NCBI GenBank assembly: GCA_014647935.1
Contig: BMQD01000002.1
Location: 186,001 to 250,000, forward strand
DNA: 64,000 nucleotides
Direction: 5' to 3'
Source: Planomonospora parontospora
GTDB lineage: Bacteria > Actinomycetota > Actinomycetes > Streptosporangiales > Streptosporangiaceae
Each line of letters opens with the position of its first letter. Within the stretch, counting starts at the first letter, position 1. The notes under the pieces were generated by a model. That model did no database searches and was not told the DNA's origin. It saw nothing but the letters and a program-made list of their open reading frames with translations. Below are positions 17,846-25,356 of this stretch, one piece after another. The translations under genes were made by a program, and so were the position numbers.

Positions 17846-17890
17846 GCGGTGCGGGCGGGGTACGGCGCGGCCACGCCCCGCCCGCACCGC
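17846..17890. terminator. Bidirectional terminator between cimA and the heparinase-like gene
   Basis: Perfect 15-bp stem GCGGTGCGGGCGGGG / CCCCGCCCGCACCGC with a 15-base loop, starting 9 bases after cimA and serving the convergent gene too. Confidence 0.75.
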
Positions 17891-17892
17891 AC

Positions 17893-17972
17893 GTCAGGAG
17901 GGGTCCGCGCGGCCGGCCTCGGAGGAGGGCGAGTCAGGAGAGGTCCGCGCGACCGGCCTTGAAGGAGACCGA
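17893..17972. repeat. 40-bp tandem duplication at the heparinase-like gene 3' end
   Basis: 17893-17932 and 17933-17972 match at 34 of 40 positions. The right copy holds the last 13 codons and stop of the heparinase-like gene; the left copy preserves a decayed version, including the gtcaggag context of the stop. It indicates a local slippage duplication at the C-terminus. Confidence 0.7.
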
Positions 17973-19625
17973 GCCGTCGGAGGTCTCCAGCCGGACCCTG
18001 CCGTCAGAGCAGGAGACCGAGGGCCGGTCGGTGCCGGGCACCACCACGGTCAGCAGCCCGCCCGCGACGGCGGGGGAGACGACCGCGGGGGCGGCCTCCT
18101 TCTTCAGATAGGCGGTGGAGACCCAGCCCTGGTAGGGGCTGCTCGCGCCGCGGACGACCTTCTGTCCGCCGACCGGCGTGCAGGCCGGCATCGCCAGCTG
18201 GACCAGCGTCGCCTTCCAGCCCGTCTTGTCCTTGACGACGACCCGGCCGCCCCCCTCGGAGACCACCGACAACCCCGGGGCGAAGTGCCACAGGTTGCCG
18301 ACCTTCGAGCCCTTGGGCACCGTGTCGAGGACGGCCATCACGTCCTCGCCGTGGTTGACCAGGACCGAGCGGGTGCGCGGCACGCCGTACGCCCTGTCGG
18401 TGAGGCGGAAGCTCTGCCGGTCCCCGCCGATCGACGACCTGCTCAGGGCCGTGGCGGTCCGGGGGCGGAAGCGGGCGCCGGCCACGACCGGCACGTTGTG
18501 CGCCTCGGGGGACATCGTCCAGCGGCGGTAGCCGCTGTTCTCGTAGGAGTGGAAGCCCGCGTCGACCAGGACGTCGCGGCCCTGGGCGTAGTAGGTGACG
18601 CCCAGGTGGTCCTCGTGGCCGTGGTGCCTGGTGCCCGGGCCGAACCGGATGGAGTAGAACGCCGACTCCGGCTTGTCCCAGGCGGTCCGGCCGTAGACGT
18701 AGCCGTTGCCGTACACCTTCACGGTCTTCTTCGGGCTGTCGTAGCCGACCGGGCGGACGTCGGCGCCGCCGTCCCCGATCGGCACCATGAAGCCGTTGGG
18801 CTGGGTGGAGTGGGCGACGAAGTCCTTGAGCGACTCCCAGCGCTTCTCGATCGAGGGTGGCACCTTCCGGCCGCACTCCCTGATGTCGTCCATGGCCACC
18901 TTGAGCCGGTCGTGGACGTAGGTCGCGTAGCGGGGCGCCTGCTCGCGCAGCGCGCCCTGGGAGTCGACGTCGAGGTCGACGGTCTCGGTCAGGCGGCGGA
19001 TCGCCAGGGAGGACCACTCGTCGCGCCTGTAGCGGCAGCCGATGCCGAGCAGTGCGATGTCCTGGTCGATGCCGTGGTTGTGGCCCTTCTCGTACAGCCT
19101 GGGGTCGGAGAGCATCGAGGCGTGCTCGGCCAGGCTCCTGGTCAGCCAGGACTCGCCGACGTGCTTGCTCAGGCAGACCAGCGCGGGGGCGCGCAGCGCG
19201 ATCGGGTGCTCCTGCCAGGCGTACGGGCTGCCCCCGCCGCGGCGGGGGTTGTCCGCCACCCAGTCCTTGGCGATCTCGGTGGCGCGGGTCAGGTAGGCCT
19301 TGTCCCCGTTGGTCTCGTAGTCGGCGACCAGGCGGCCCATCCAGCGCAGGGAGTGGAAGACCATGCTCCAGGAGCGGTTGCGGTAGGGGTCGGTCCGCCA
19401 GTCGACGTCCTTGCCCACCTTGACCGCGGGCAGGCCGAGGAAGTCCACCTGCCCGGCCATGACGTCGGCGGACGTCGGGGTCGCGGGCAGCCAGTCGCCC
19501 TGGCACTCGGCCGTGCGTTTGACCGCGGTGCCGTCGGCGCCGGCGGTCTGGGCGGTGCCGACCATCGCGCCGCAGGTCAGCAGGAGGGCGGTGGGGAGTA
19601 CGAGTGCTCGTGTGCGGCGGCGCAC
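17934..19625 (-). CDS. Secreted heparinase II/III-like polysaccharide lyase
   Basis: 563 residues from GTG 19625 (GGAAGGA 6 bases upstream). Signal peptide at 1-32 (RRRTRALVLPTALLLTCGAMVGTAQT). The N-terminal alpha-helical toroid (about 60-330) includes the conserved GHNHGIDQD; the C-terminal beta region has RHHGHEDHLGVTYYAQGRDVLVDAG and SPEAHNVPVV, the His/Tyr-containing hallmarks of heparinase II/III and alginate-lyase families. Likely an extracellular uronate-polysaccharide lyase; substrate unknown. The 253 bases upstream (19626-19878) contain short GGGCAGGGACCGGG-type repeats and the promoter. Confidence 0.82.
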   Translation of the reverse strand: MRRRTRALVLPTALLLTCGAMVGTAQTAGADGTAVKRTAECQGDWLPATPTSADVMAGQVDFLGLPAVKVGKDVDWRTDPYRNRSWSMVFHSLRWMGRLVADYETNGDKAYLTRATEIAKDWVADNPRRGGGSPYAWQEHPIALRAPALVCLSKHVGESWLTRSLAEHASMLSDPRLYEKGHNHGIDQDIALLGIGCRYRRDEWSSLAIRRLTETVDLDVDSQGALREQAPRYATYVHDRLKVAMDDIRECGRKVPPSIEKRWESLKDFVAHSTQPNGFMVPIGDGGADVRPVGYDSPKKTVKVYGNGYVYGRTAWDKPESAFYSIRFGPGTRHHGHEDHLGVTYYAQGRDVLVDAGFHSYENSGYRRWTMSPEAHNVPVVAGARFRPRTATALSRSSIGGDRQSFRLTDRAYGVPRTRSVLVNHGEDVMAVLDTVPKGSKVGNLWHFAPGLSVVSEGGGRVVVKDKTGWKATLVQLAMPACTPVGGQKVVRGASSPYQGWVSTAYLKKEAAPAVVSPAVAGGLLTVVVPGTDRPSVSCSDGRVRLETSDGSVSFKAGRADLS

Positions 19626-19878
19626 GCCAGTTCCTTCCGGGCCGAGTGAAGAGGGCGGATCAAGCTGACCGAATCCCACCAAACCGGTCAAGCAGGGATG
19701 CCCTCTTCCAGCACATCGTTAGCAACCAGATGCACAGGGGCGGTTTACCGGGCCCCGGCCCAGGTCGGAGCCGGGGCTCAGGCAGGGATCGGGGCAGGGA
19801 CCGGGGCCGGAATCGGGGCCCGGGCAGGGACCGGGACGGACGACCGGCCGCGGCTCACGTCGCGGCTCACACGGTGGT

Positions 19879-20475
19879 TCAGCGGGTGCTCGCCCAGATG
19901 CCGGTCAGCGGCAGCGGTTCACCCGCCTGCACCGCGGCGGTCCACTCGGCGGTGGTGGCCACCGAGGCGAAGTTGGAGTCCATCACCACCAGTACGTGCT
20001 CGTGGACCTGCCGGGCGGTCAGGCTCCCCGCCCGGTTCGACAGCGCGACCGTGCCGGTGGCGTCCGCGAGGAACTCCACGGACAGGCCGCGGTGGAAGGC
20101 GTCGCGGGCGGTCGACTCGTCGCAGTTCTGGGTCATGTAGCCGGCGACGGTCAGCGTGTCGATCCCGCGCGCATCCAGCCACTCCCCGAGATCCGTCCCG
20201 GTGAAGGCCGAGGCCCTCGCCTTGTCCACCAGGTGGTCGTACGGCCTGCCCGCCACCTCCTCGCGCAGCTCCCACCCGTGCCCGCCGGAGGCGAAGATCG
20301 GCGACGAGGCCGGGGCGGTGTGCCGGACCACGACCACCGGGACGCCGTGCGCGCGGGCGGTGTCCATCGCGGTCAGGACGTTGGCGAGGCTCTCCTCGCG
20401 CGGCGGGTGGGCGATCGGCAGGGCGCCGGTGAAGTACTCGTTCTGGACGTCGATGACGATGAGGGCTCGTTTCAC
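19879..20475 (-). CDS. Isochorismatase-family cysteine hydrolase
   Basis: 198 residues from GTG 20475. Catalytic triad of the cysteine-hydrolase branch: Asp in ALIVIDVQNEY, Lys in VDKARASAFTGT and Cys in AGYMTQNCDESTARDA. Members hydrolyse isochorismate, nicotinamide, N-carbamoyl compounds or ureidoacrylate; substrate here is open. It lies 44 bases downstream of, and in the same direction as, a GlxA-like regulator, which probably controls it. Confidence 0.85.
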   Translation of the reverse strand: MKRALIVIDVQNEYFTGALPIAHPPREESLANVLTAMDTARAHGVPVVVVRHTAPASSPIFASGGHGWELREEVAGRPYDHLVDKARASAFTGTDLGEWLDARGIDTLTVAGYMTQNCDESTARDAFHRGLSVEFLADATGTVALSNRAGSLTARQVHEHVLVVMDSNFASVATTAEWTAAVQAGEPLPLTGIWASTR

Positions 20476-20519
20476 GCGTCCAGCCTCGCGGTTCGGGCGG
20501 GTCCCGGGTGAGCGCCGGC

Positions 20520-21722
20520 TCAGCCGACCACCGAGAGATTCACGCCATCCGTGTGACCGGTGCGGTCCGGGCCTCGGTCCGAGCCTCGGTCCGGGCCGTC
20601 CGTCCCGCCCGGGCCGAAGGCCTCCCGGTAGGCGGTGGGGGAGACCCCCACCTGGCGGCGGAAGTGGGGCCGCAGCGCCACCGCGGAGGCGAAGCCCGAT
20701 CTGCGGGCCACCTGCTCGACCGGCTCGGCGGTCGTCTCCAGCAGCCGCCGGGCGTGCAGAACGCGCTGGTGGAGCAGCCACTGGGCGGGCGTGGTCCCGG
20801 TGGCCCGGCGGAAGCGCCGGTCGAAGGTGCGGCGGCTCATCAGCGCCCGGGCGGCGAGGGCGTCCACGCTCAGCTCCCGGTCCAGGTGGCGCAGGGCCCA
20901 GTCGAGGACGTCGCCGAACGGGTCGCCGGCGGCCGGGGCGGGGACGGGGTGGTCGATGTACTGGGCCTGGCCGCCGGCCCGGTGCGGCGGCGTGACGAGG
21001 CTCCTGGCGATGGTGTTGGCCACCTGCGTGCCGTACGCGCGGCGGACCAGGTGCAGGCAGAGGTCGATGCCGCCGGTGCTGCCCGCCGAGGTGAGGATGT
21101 CCCCCTCGTCCACGTAGAGCACGTCGGGCCGGACCTCGACGCGCGGGTACGCCGAGGCGAGGAGTCCCGCGTAGCGCCAGTGCGTGGTGGCCGGACGCCC
21201 GTCCAGCAGCCCGGTGGCCGCCAGCACGAACGTGCCGAGGCACAGGGAGACGACCGTCGCGCCCCTGCCGTGGGCCCGGCGCAGCGACTCCAGCGCCTCC
21301 GGCGACGGCGGGCGGCCCGCGGACGGGTTGCGCCAGGTCGGCACGATCACCAGGTCGGCGTCGTCGACGGCGTCCAGGCCGTACGGCGCGGCGAGGGTCA
21401 TGCCGGCGTCCGTGCGCACCGGGCCCCCCTCGGCGGCCACCGCCCGGACGTCGAACTCGGGCATGCCCTCCCGCCGCTCGCCGAAGACCGCGATCGGCAC
21501 CGACGCCTCGAAGAGGGGGATCTGGTCGAAGAGCAGCACCGCGACGGTCGAGAAGCCCGTGGGGAGGGGCGCCGCGGGCGGGTCCGCGGAGAGGTCCGCC
21601 GCGGGCGGGTCCGTGGGCCGGTCCGCAGGGAGGTCCGCCGCGAGCGGGTCCGTGGGCCGGTCCGCGGGGGAGGGGCCGGTGCCGGGAGGGCCCGGGGGGA
21701 AGAGCGCTGCCGGAGAACCCAT
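20520..21722 (-). CDS. GlxA/FtrA-type regulator: DJ-1/PfpI domain plus AraC HTH
   Basis: 400 residues. Residues 1-55 are a Pro/Ala/Asp tandem repeat (13-residue unit ADRPTDPPAADLP). A DJ-1/PfpI glutamine-amidotransferase-like domain follows (about 57-225; VSLCLGTFVLAATGLL with a nucleophile-type Cys), then an AraC-family double HTH (about 275-370; LMSRRTFDRRFRRATGTTPAQWL and GFASAVALRPHFRRQVGVSPTAYRE). Such regulators usually activate neighbouring amidohydrolase or catabolic genes, here the isochorismatase-like gene. TAGGAT lies exactly 6 bases before the ATG (21729-21734), so the message is probably leaderless and the repeat head is genuinely translated. Confidence 0.87.
   Translation of the reverse strand: MGSPAALFPPGPPGTGPSPADRPTDPLAADLPADRPTDPPAADLSADPPAAPLPTGFSTVAVLLFDQIPLFEASVPIAVFGERREGMPEFDVRAVAAEGGPVRTDAGMTLAAPYGLDAVDDADLVIVPTWRNPSAGRPPSPEALESLRRAHGRGATVVSLCLGTFVLAATGLLDGRPATTHWRYAGLLASAYPRVEVRPDVLYVDEGDILTSAGSTGGIDLCLHLVRRAYGTQVANTIARSLVTPPHRAGGQAQYIDHPVPAPAAGDPFGDVLDWALRHLDRELSVDALAARALMSRRTFDRRFRRATGTTPAQWLLHQRVLHARRLLETTAEPVEQVARRSGFASAVALRPHFRRQVGVSPTAYREAFGPGGTDGPDRGSDRGPDRTGHTDGVNLSVVG
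21591..21668. repeat. 39-bp in-frame tandem repeat in the GlxA-type regulator
   Basis: Two copies of a 39-bp unit (21591-21629 and 21630-21668) differing at a few bases, plus partial flanking units, give a 13-residue repeat at the regulator N-terminus. The length is a multiple of three, so copy-number change would keep the frame. Confidence 0.7.
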
Positions 21723-21793
21723 GGCGGGATCCTATCGGCGGATGGCCTCCCGGCCGCTCGTCCGGTCAGGTGCGGGCGGACATGCTGGTCGGC

Positions 21794-22390
21794 ATGAGAC
21801 TCGCCGACATCACGGTCCCCGACACCGCCGCCTGCCGCGCCGCGCTGGAGACGGCCGAGGCCTACTGCTCGCCCTCCCTGCTGAACCACTCGGTCCGGGC
21901 CTACCTGTGGGCGGCGGCCTACGCGCAGGCCCGTGACATCGCCTTCGACGCCGAGCTGCTGTACGTCTCGTCGATGTTCCACGACATCGGGCTGGTGGCG
22001 GAGTTCGACAGCCACACGGTCCCGTTCGAGGAGGCCGGGGGCCACGTCGCGTGGGTGTTCGCCGCGGGCGCGGGCTGGCCGGTCGAGCGCCGCAGGCGCG
22101 CCTCGGAGGTGGTCGTGCGGCACATGTGGGCCGAGGTGGACGTCGCCGCCGACCCCGAGGGGCACCTGCTGGAGCTCTCCACCGGCCTGGACATCTCCGG
22201 GCGGCGACCGGAGGACTGGCCCGCCGGCCTGCGGGCCGAGGTGCTGGAGCGCCACCCCCGGCTGGAGATCGGCAAGGAGTTCGCCGCCTGCATCAAGGCG
22301 CAGGGGGAGCGCAAGCCGGAGAGCCTGGCCGGGGAGTTCGTCCGCAACGGCGTCGTCGGCCGCATCCAGGCCAACCCGCTGGACCGCTGA
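21794..22390 (+). CDS. HD-domain hydrolase (cyanamide hydratase-like)
   Basis: 198 residues if it starts at ATG 21794; in-frame starts at 21782 and 21770 are possible. HD metal-binding residues: NHSVRAYLW, FHDIGLVAEF and a later conserved His (VVVRHMWAEVD). The arrangement resembles small HD proteins annotated as cyanamide hydratase or metal-dependent phosphohydrolase. Divergent from the GlxA-type regulator with only about 70 bases between, so it may be under its control. Its stop falls in a 15-bp tandem repeat. Confidence 0.75.
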   Translation: MRLADITVPDTAACRAALETAEAYCSPSLLNHSVRAYLWAAAYAQARDIAFDAELLYVSSMFHDIGLVAEFDSHTVPFEEAGGHVAWVFAAGAGWPVERRRRASEVVVRHMWAEVDVAADPEGHLLELSTGLDISGRRPEDWPAGLRAEVLERHPRLEIGKEFAACIKAQGERKPESLAGEFVRNGVVGRIQANPLDR

Positions 22391-22445
22391 CCTCCCGCCC
22401 GCTGACCTCCCGCCCGCCGGCCTCCCGCCCGCCGGCCTGCTGACC
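22386..22445. repeat. 15-bp tandem repeat over the HD gene stop
   Basis: Four contiguous units of gctgacctcccgccc (the third and fourth degenerate) start at 22386 and include the TGA at 22388. Simple slippage repeat; no coding role beyond the stop. Confidence 0.7.
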
Positions 22446-22531
22446 TGCCGGCCGCCCGGTTCCGGCCCCGGTCACAGCCCGCCCCGCCGCCGGTCTCCCC
22501 ACCGGGTACGGCCGGCGGCGGGGCTCCGTGC

Positions 22532-22951
22532 TCAGGCCTTGGGCCCGGCGCTCTGCACGACCTCGAACGACCACACCTCGGCCCCCGAGGCGGCGGGGCC
22601 GCCGTGCCCGTGGCCGTGGCCGTGTCCTTGGGCCTGTTCGTGCCCGTGGCCCTGTCCTTGTCCCTGTCCGTGGCCCTGTCCGTGCCCGTGGCCCTGCGCG
22701 CCGGCCTCGGCCGCGGCCTGGGCGTGGCCCCGCTGGAACGCCTGGCTCTCGGTCCAGCGCTTGAAGTCCTCCTCGGACCGCCAGCGCGTGTAGACCAGGT
22801 AGCGATCGGTGCCGTCGACCGGGCGGAGCAGCTCGAACCACTCGAACCCGTCGGCCGACTCCACGATCCCGGCCCGGTTGGAGAACCGGCGCTCCAGTTC
22901 CTCGCGCATCTCCGCGGGCACGGTGAGCACGTTCATCTTCACAACCGACAT
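22532..22951 (-). CDS. Antibiotic-biosynthesis-monooxygenase/HmoA-like protein with His-rich insert
   Basis: 139 residues from ATG 22951 (AAAGGAG upstream). Residues 1-80 and 121-139 form the dimeric ferredoxin-like ABM fold (VVKMNVLTVPAEM, ELLRPVDGTDRYLVYTRW, EVWSFEVVQS), close to the actinobacterial heme-degrading-monooxygenase-like family. Residues 86-118 are a His/Gly/Gln insert (GHGHGQGHGQGQ and similar) between the last helix and last strand, where homologues have only a short loop. It arises from a 6-base codon repeat. The insert may bind Ni, Zn or Cu, or be neutral expansion. Confidence 0.82.
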   Translation of the reverse strand: MSVVKMNVLTVPAEMREELERRFSNRAGIVESADGFEWFELLRPVDGTDRYLVYTRWRSEEDFKRWTESQAFQRGHAQAAAEAGAQGHGHGQGHGQGQGQGHGHEQAQGHGHGHGHGGPAASGAEVWSFEVVQSAGPKA

Positions 22952-23113
22952 GCGGGCTCCTTTCAGGACGTCTTCTCCGGTCACCCTACGATCTCCGCCC
23001 CGGGGGCCGGGGAACCGCTCCGGCGGGCGTGGCGGGACGGGCCCCGGGGCGGAGCCGGGCCGTACCCGGCGGGGGCGGTCCGGCGGGACCTCGACCGCGA
23101 CTAGCCTTGTGGG

Positions 23114-23887
23114 GTGCGTATAGCGAGGTTCTCCACAGGTGACGGTGTCGGATTCGGGGTGGTCGAGGGCGGCCCCGGCGAGGAGTTCGTCTCCGGGATC
23201 TCCGGGCACCCGTTCGGCCCGATCCAGTTCACCGGCGAGCGGCACGCGCTCTCGCAGGTCAAGCTGCTCGCGCCCATGCTGCCCAGCAAGGTCGTCGCCA
23301 TCGGCAAGAACTACGCCGAGCACGCCCGCGAGATGGGCGGGGAGGTCCCCGACGAGCCGCTGGTGTTCCTGAAGCCGTCCACCTCGGTGATCGGCCCGTC
23401 GGAGGCCGTCGCCTACCCCGTCGGGCTCTCCCGGCGGGTCGACTTCGAGGGCGAGCTGGCGGTGGTCATCGGCAGGCTCTGCCGGGAGGTGCCCGTCGAG
23501 CGGGCGCACGAGGTCGTCTTCGGCTACACCTGCGCCAACGACGTCACCGCCCGCGACCTGCAGAAGAAGGACGTGCAGTTCACCCGGGCGAAGGGCTTCG
23601 ACACCTTCTGCCCGCTCGGCCCGTGGATCCAGACCGAGCTCGACCCGGCCGACCTCGGCATCACCACGAAGGTGAACGGCGAGGTACGGCAGAGCTCGCG
23701 CACCTCCAAGCTCATGTACGACATCCCCGCGCTGATCGCGCACGTGAGCGCGGTCATGACCCTGATCCCCGGCGACGTCATCCTGACCGGGACGCCCGAG
23801 GGGGTCGGGCCGCTCGAGATCGGCGACGAGGTCAGCGTCAGCATCGAAGGTATCGGCACTCTCAGCAACCGGGTGGTCTCGCGATGA
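23114..23887 (+). CDS. Fumarylacetoacetate hydrolase family protein
   Basis: 257 residues. FAH-fold metal ligands are visible: [23 protein letters not shown] (Glu-x-Glu) and [15 protein letters not shown], with late [14 protein letters not shown]. Probable acylpyruvase or 2-hydroxyhepta-2,4-diene-1,7-dioate isomerase-type enzyme. TAGCCT lies exactly 6 bases before the GTG at 23114, so the transcript is probably leaderless. Its stop overlaps the gltX ATG (ATGA); the pairing with gltX is common in actinobacteria. Confidence 0.9.
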   Translation: MRIARFSTGDGVGFGVVEGGPGEEFVSGISGHPFGPIQFTGERHALSQVKLLAPMLPSKVVAIGKNYAEHAREMGGEVPDEPLVFLKPSTSVIGPSEAVAYPVGLSRRVDFEGELAVVIGRLCREVPVERAHEVVFGYTCANDVTARDLQKKDVQFTRAKGFDTFCPLGPWIQTELDPADLGITTKVNGEVRQSSRTSKLMYDIPALIAHVSAVMTLIPGDVILTGTPEGVGPLEIGDEVSVSIEGIGTLSNRVVSR

Positions 23888-25251
23888 TCAGGGTTCGTTT
23901 CGCTCCTTCGCCGACCGGCATGTTCCACGTCGGCGGCGCCCGCTCGGCACTGTTCAACTGGGCCCTGGCCGAGCAGTCCGGGGGCCGCTTCGTCCTGCGC
24001 ATCGAGGACACCGACGCGGCGCGCAACCGGCCCGAGTGGACCGAGGGCATCCTGTCCGCGCTGGCCTGGATCGGCATCAGCGGCGACAACCCGGTCTTCG
24101 AGGGCCCGCACTTCCAGTCGGAGAACGAATCGCAGCACCGCGAGGCCGTGGCCAAGCTGCTCGCCGACGGCAAGGCCTACTACTGCGACTGCACCCGCGA
24201 GCTGCTCCAGGAGCGCACCGGTTCCGAGCACAAGGGCTACGACGGCTTCTGCCGCGACCGGGCCCTGTCCGCGGGCGCGGTCCGCTTCCGGACCCCCGAC
24301 GAGGGCGTCACGGTCGTGGACGACGTGATCCGCGGCCGGGTGGAGTTCCCGAACGACGCGCAGGAGGACTTCGTCATCGCGCGCAGCGACGGCTCCCCGC
24401 TGTACGTCCTGGCCAACGCCGTCGACGACATCACCCAGGGCATCACCCACGTGGTCCGCGGCGAGGAGCACCTGGCCAACGCCCAGCGCCAGCAGCTGCT
24501 CTGGCCCGCGCTCGGCGCGAACCCGCCGGTCTGGGCGCACCTGCCGGTGATCGTCAACGAGCAGCGCAAGAAGCTCTCCAAGCGCCGGGACAAGGTGGCC
24601 CTGGAGTCCTACCGCGACGAGGGCTACCTGGCCGAGGCGATGGTCAACTATCTGATGCTGCTCGGCTGGGGCCCCGGCGAGGACCGGGAGATCATGCCCT
24701 GGGCGGAGATGGTGCCGCTGTTCAGGCTGGAGGACGTCAACTCGGCGAACGCGTTCTTCGACGAGAAGAAGCTGCGCGCCTTCAACGGCGAGTACATCCG
24801 GGCCCTGCCGCCGGAGGAGTTCGCCGCGCGCTGCGAGCCCTGGCTCGACCCGAGCTGGGACCGGGAGCTGTTCGCCAGGGTCGCGCCGCTGGCGCAGACC
24901 CGCATCGCGGTCCTGTCGGAGATCACCGCCAACGTGGACTTCCTCTTCCTGGACGAGCCGGTCTTCGACCAGGCGTCGTGGGACAAGGCGATGAAGAACT
25001 CCCCGGAGGAGATCCTCAGCGGCTACCTCGCCCGGCTGGAGACGGCGGACATGGACCCCGAGTCGCTGAAGACCGCGCTGGAGGAGGTCGGCGCCGAGCA
25101 CGGGCTCAAGCTCGGCAAGGCCCAGGCCCCGGTCCGGGTGGCGGTCACCGGGCGGACGGTCGGCCTGCCGCTGTTCGAGTCGATCGAGGCCCTCGGCCGG
25201 GAGCGCTCGATCGAGCGCGTGCGCGCGGCGCTGACGCGGCTGCGAGGCTGA
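23884..25251 (+). CDS. gltX: Glutamyl-tRNA synthetase
   Basis: 455 residues, slightly short for the family. Class I signature [13 protein letters not shown] (HIGH variant FHVG) and KLSKR (KMSKS variant). It charges tRNA-Glu; two tRNA-Glu genes lie about 2.5 kb downstream. In many actinobacteria this enzyme also misacylates tRNA-Gln for GatCAB. Overlaps the FAH gene stop (ATGA), so translation is coupled. Ends at a strong bidirectional hairpin. Confidence 0.95.
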   Translation: MIRVRFAPSPTGMFHVGGARSALFNWALAEQSGGRFVLRIEDTDAARNRPEWTEGILSALAWIGISGDNPVFEGPHFQSENESQHREAVAKLLADGKAYYCDCTRELLQERTGSEHKGYDGFCRDRALSAGAVRFRTPDEGVTVVDDVIRGRVEFPNDAQEDFVIARSDGSPLYVLANAVDDITQGITHVVRGEEHLANAQRQQLLWPALGANPPVWAHLPVIVNEQRKKLSKRRDKVALESYRDEGYLAEAMVNYLMLLGWGPGEDREIMPWAEMVPLFRLEDVNSANAFFDEKKLRAFNGEYIRALPPEEFAARCEPWLDPSWDRELFARVAPLAQTRIAVLSEITANVDFLFLDEPVFDQASWDKAMKNSPEEILSGYLARLETADMDPESLKTALEEVGAEHGLKLGKAQAPVRVAVTGRTVGLPLFESIEALGRERSIERVRAALTRLRG

Positions 25252-25316
25252 GCGCGCGTGCGGCGCCGAGCACACGCGTGCGGCGCCGCGCACGTCTGCG
25301 AGACCTGAGCGGGCCC

Positions 25317-25349
25317 GAGGCGGCCGGAGAGGACCTCTCCGGCCGCCTC
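25317..25349. terminator. Bidirectional terminator between gltX and the M3 peptidase
   Basis: Near-perfect 16-bp palindrome GAGGCGGCCGGAGAGG / CCTCTCCGGCCGCCTC. Just upstream (25254-25292) a cgcgtgcggcgccg unit is directly repeated. Confidence 0.75.
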
Positions 25350-25356
25350 CGGCGTG

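Noticed and set aside
20508-21797. 429-codon rightward frame over the GlxA-type regulator
   Set aside because: Shadow of the real leftward gene, which has full DJ-1 and AraC motifs.
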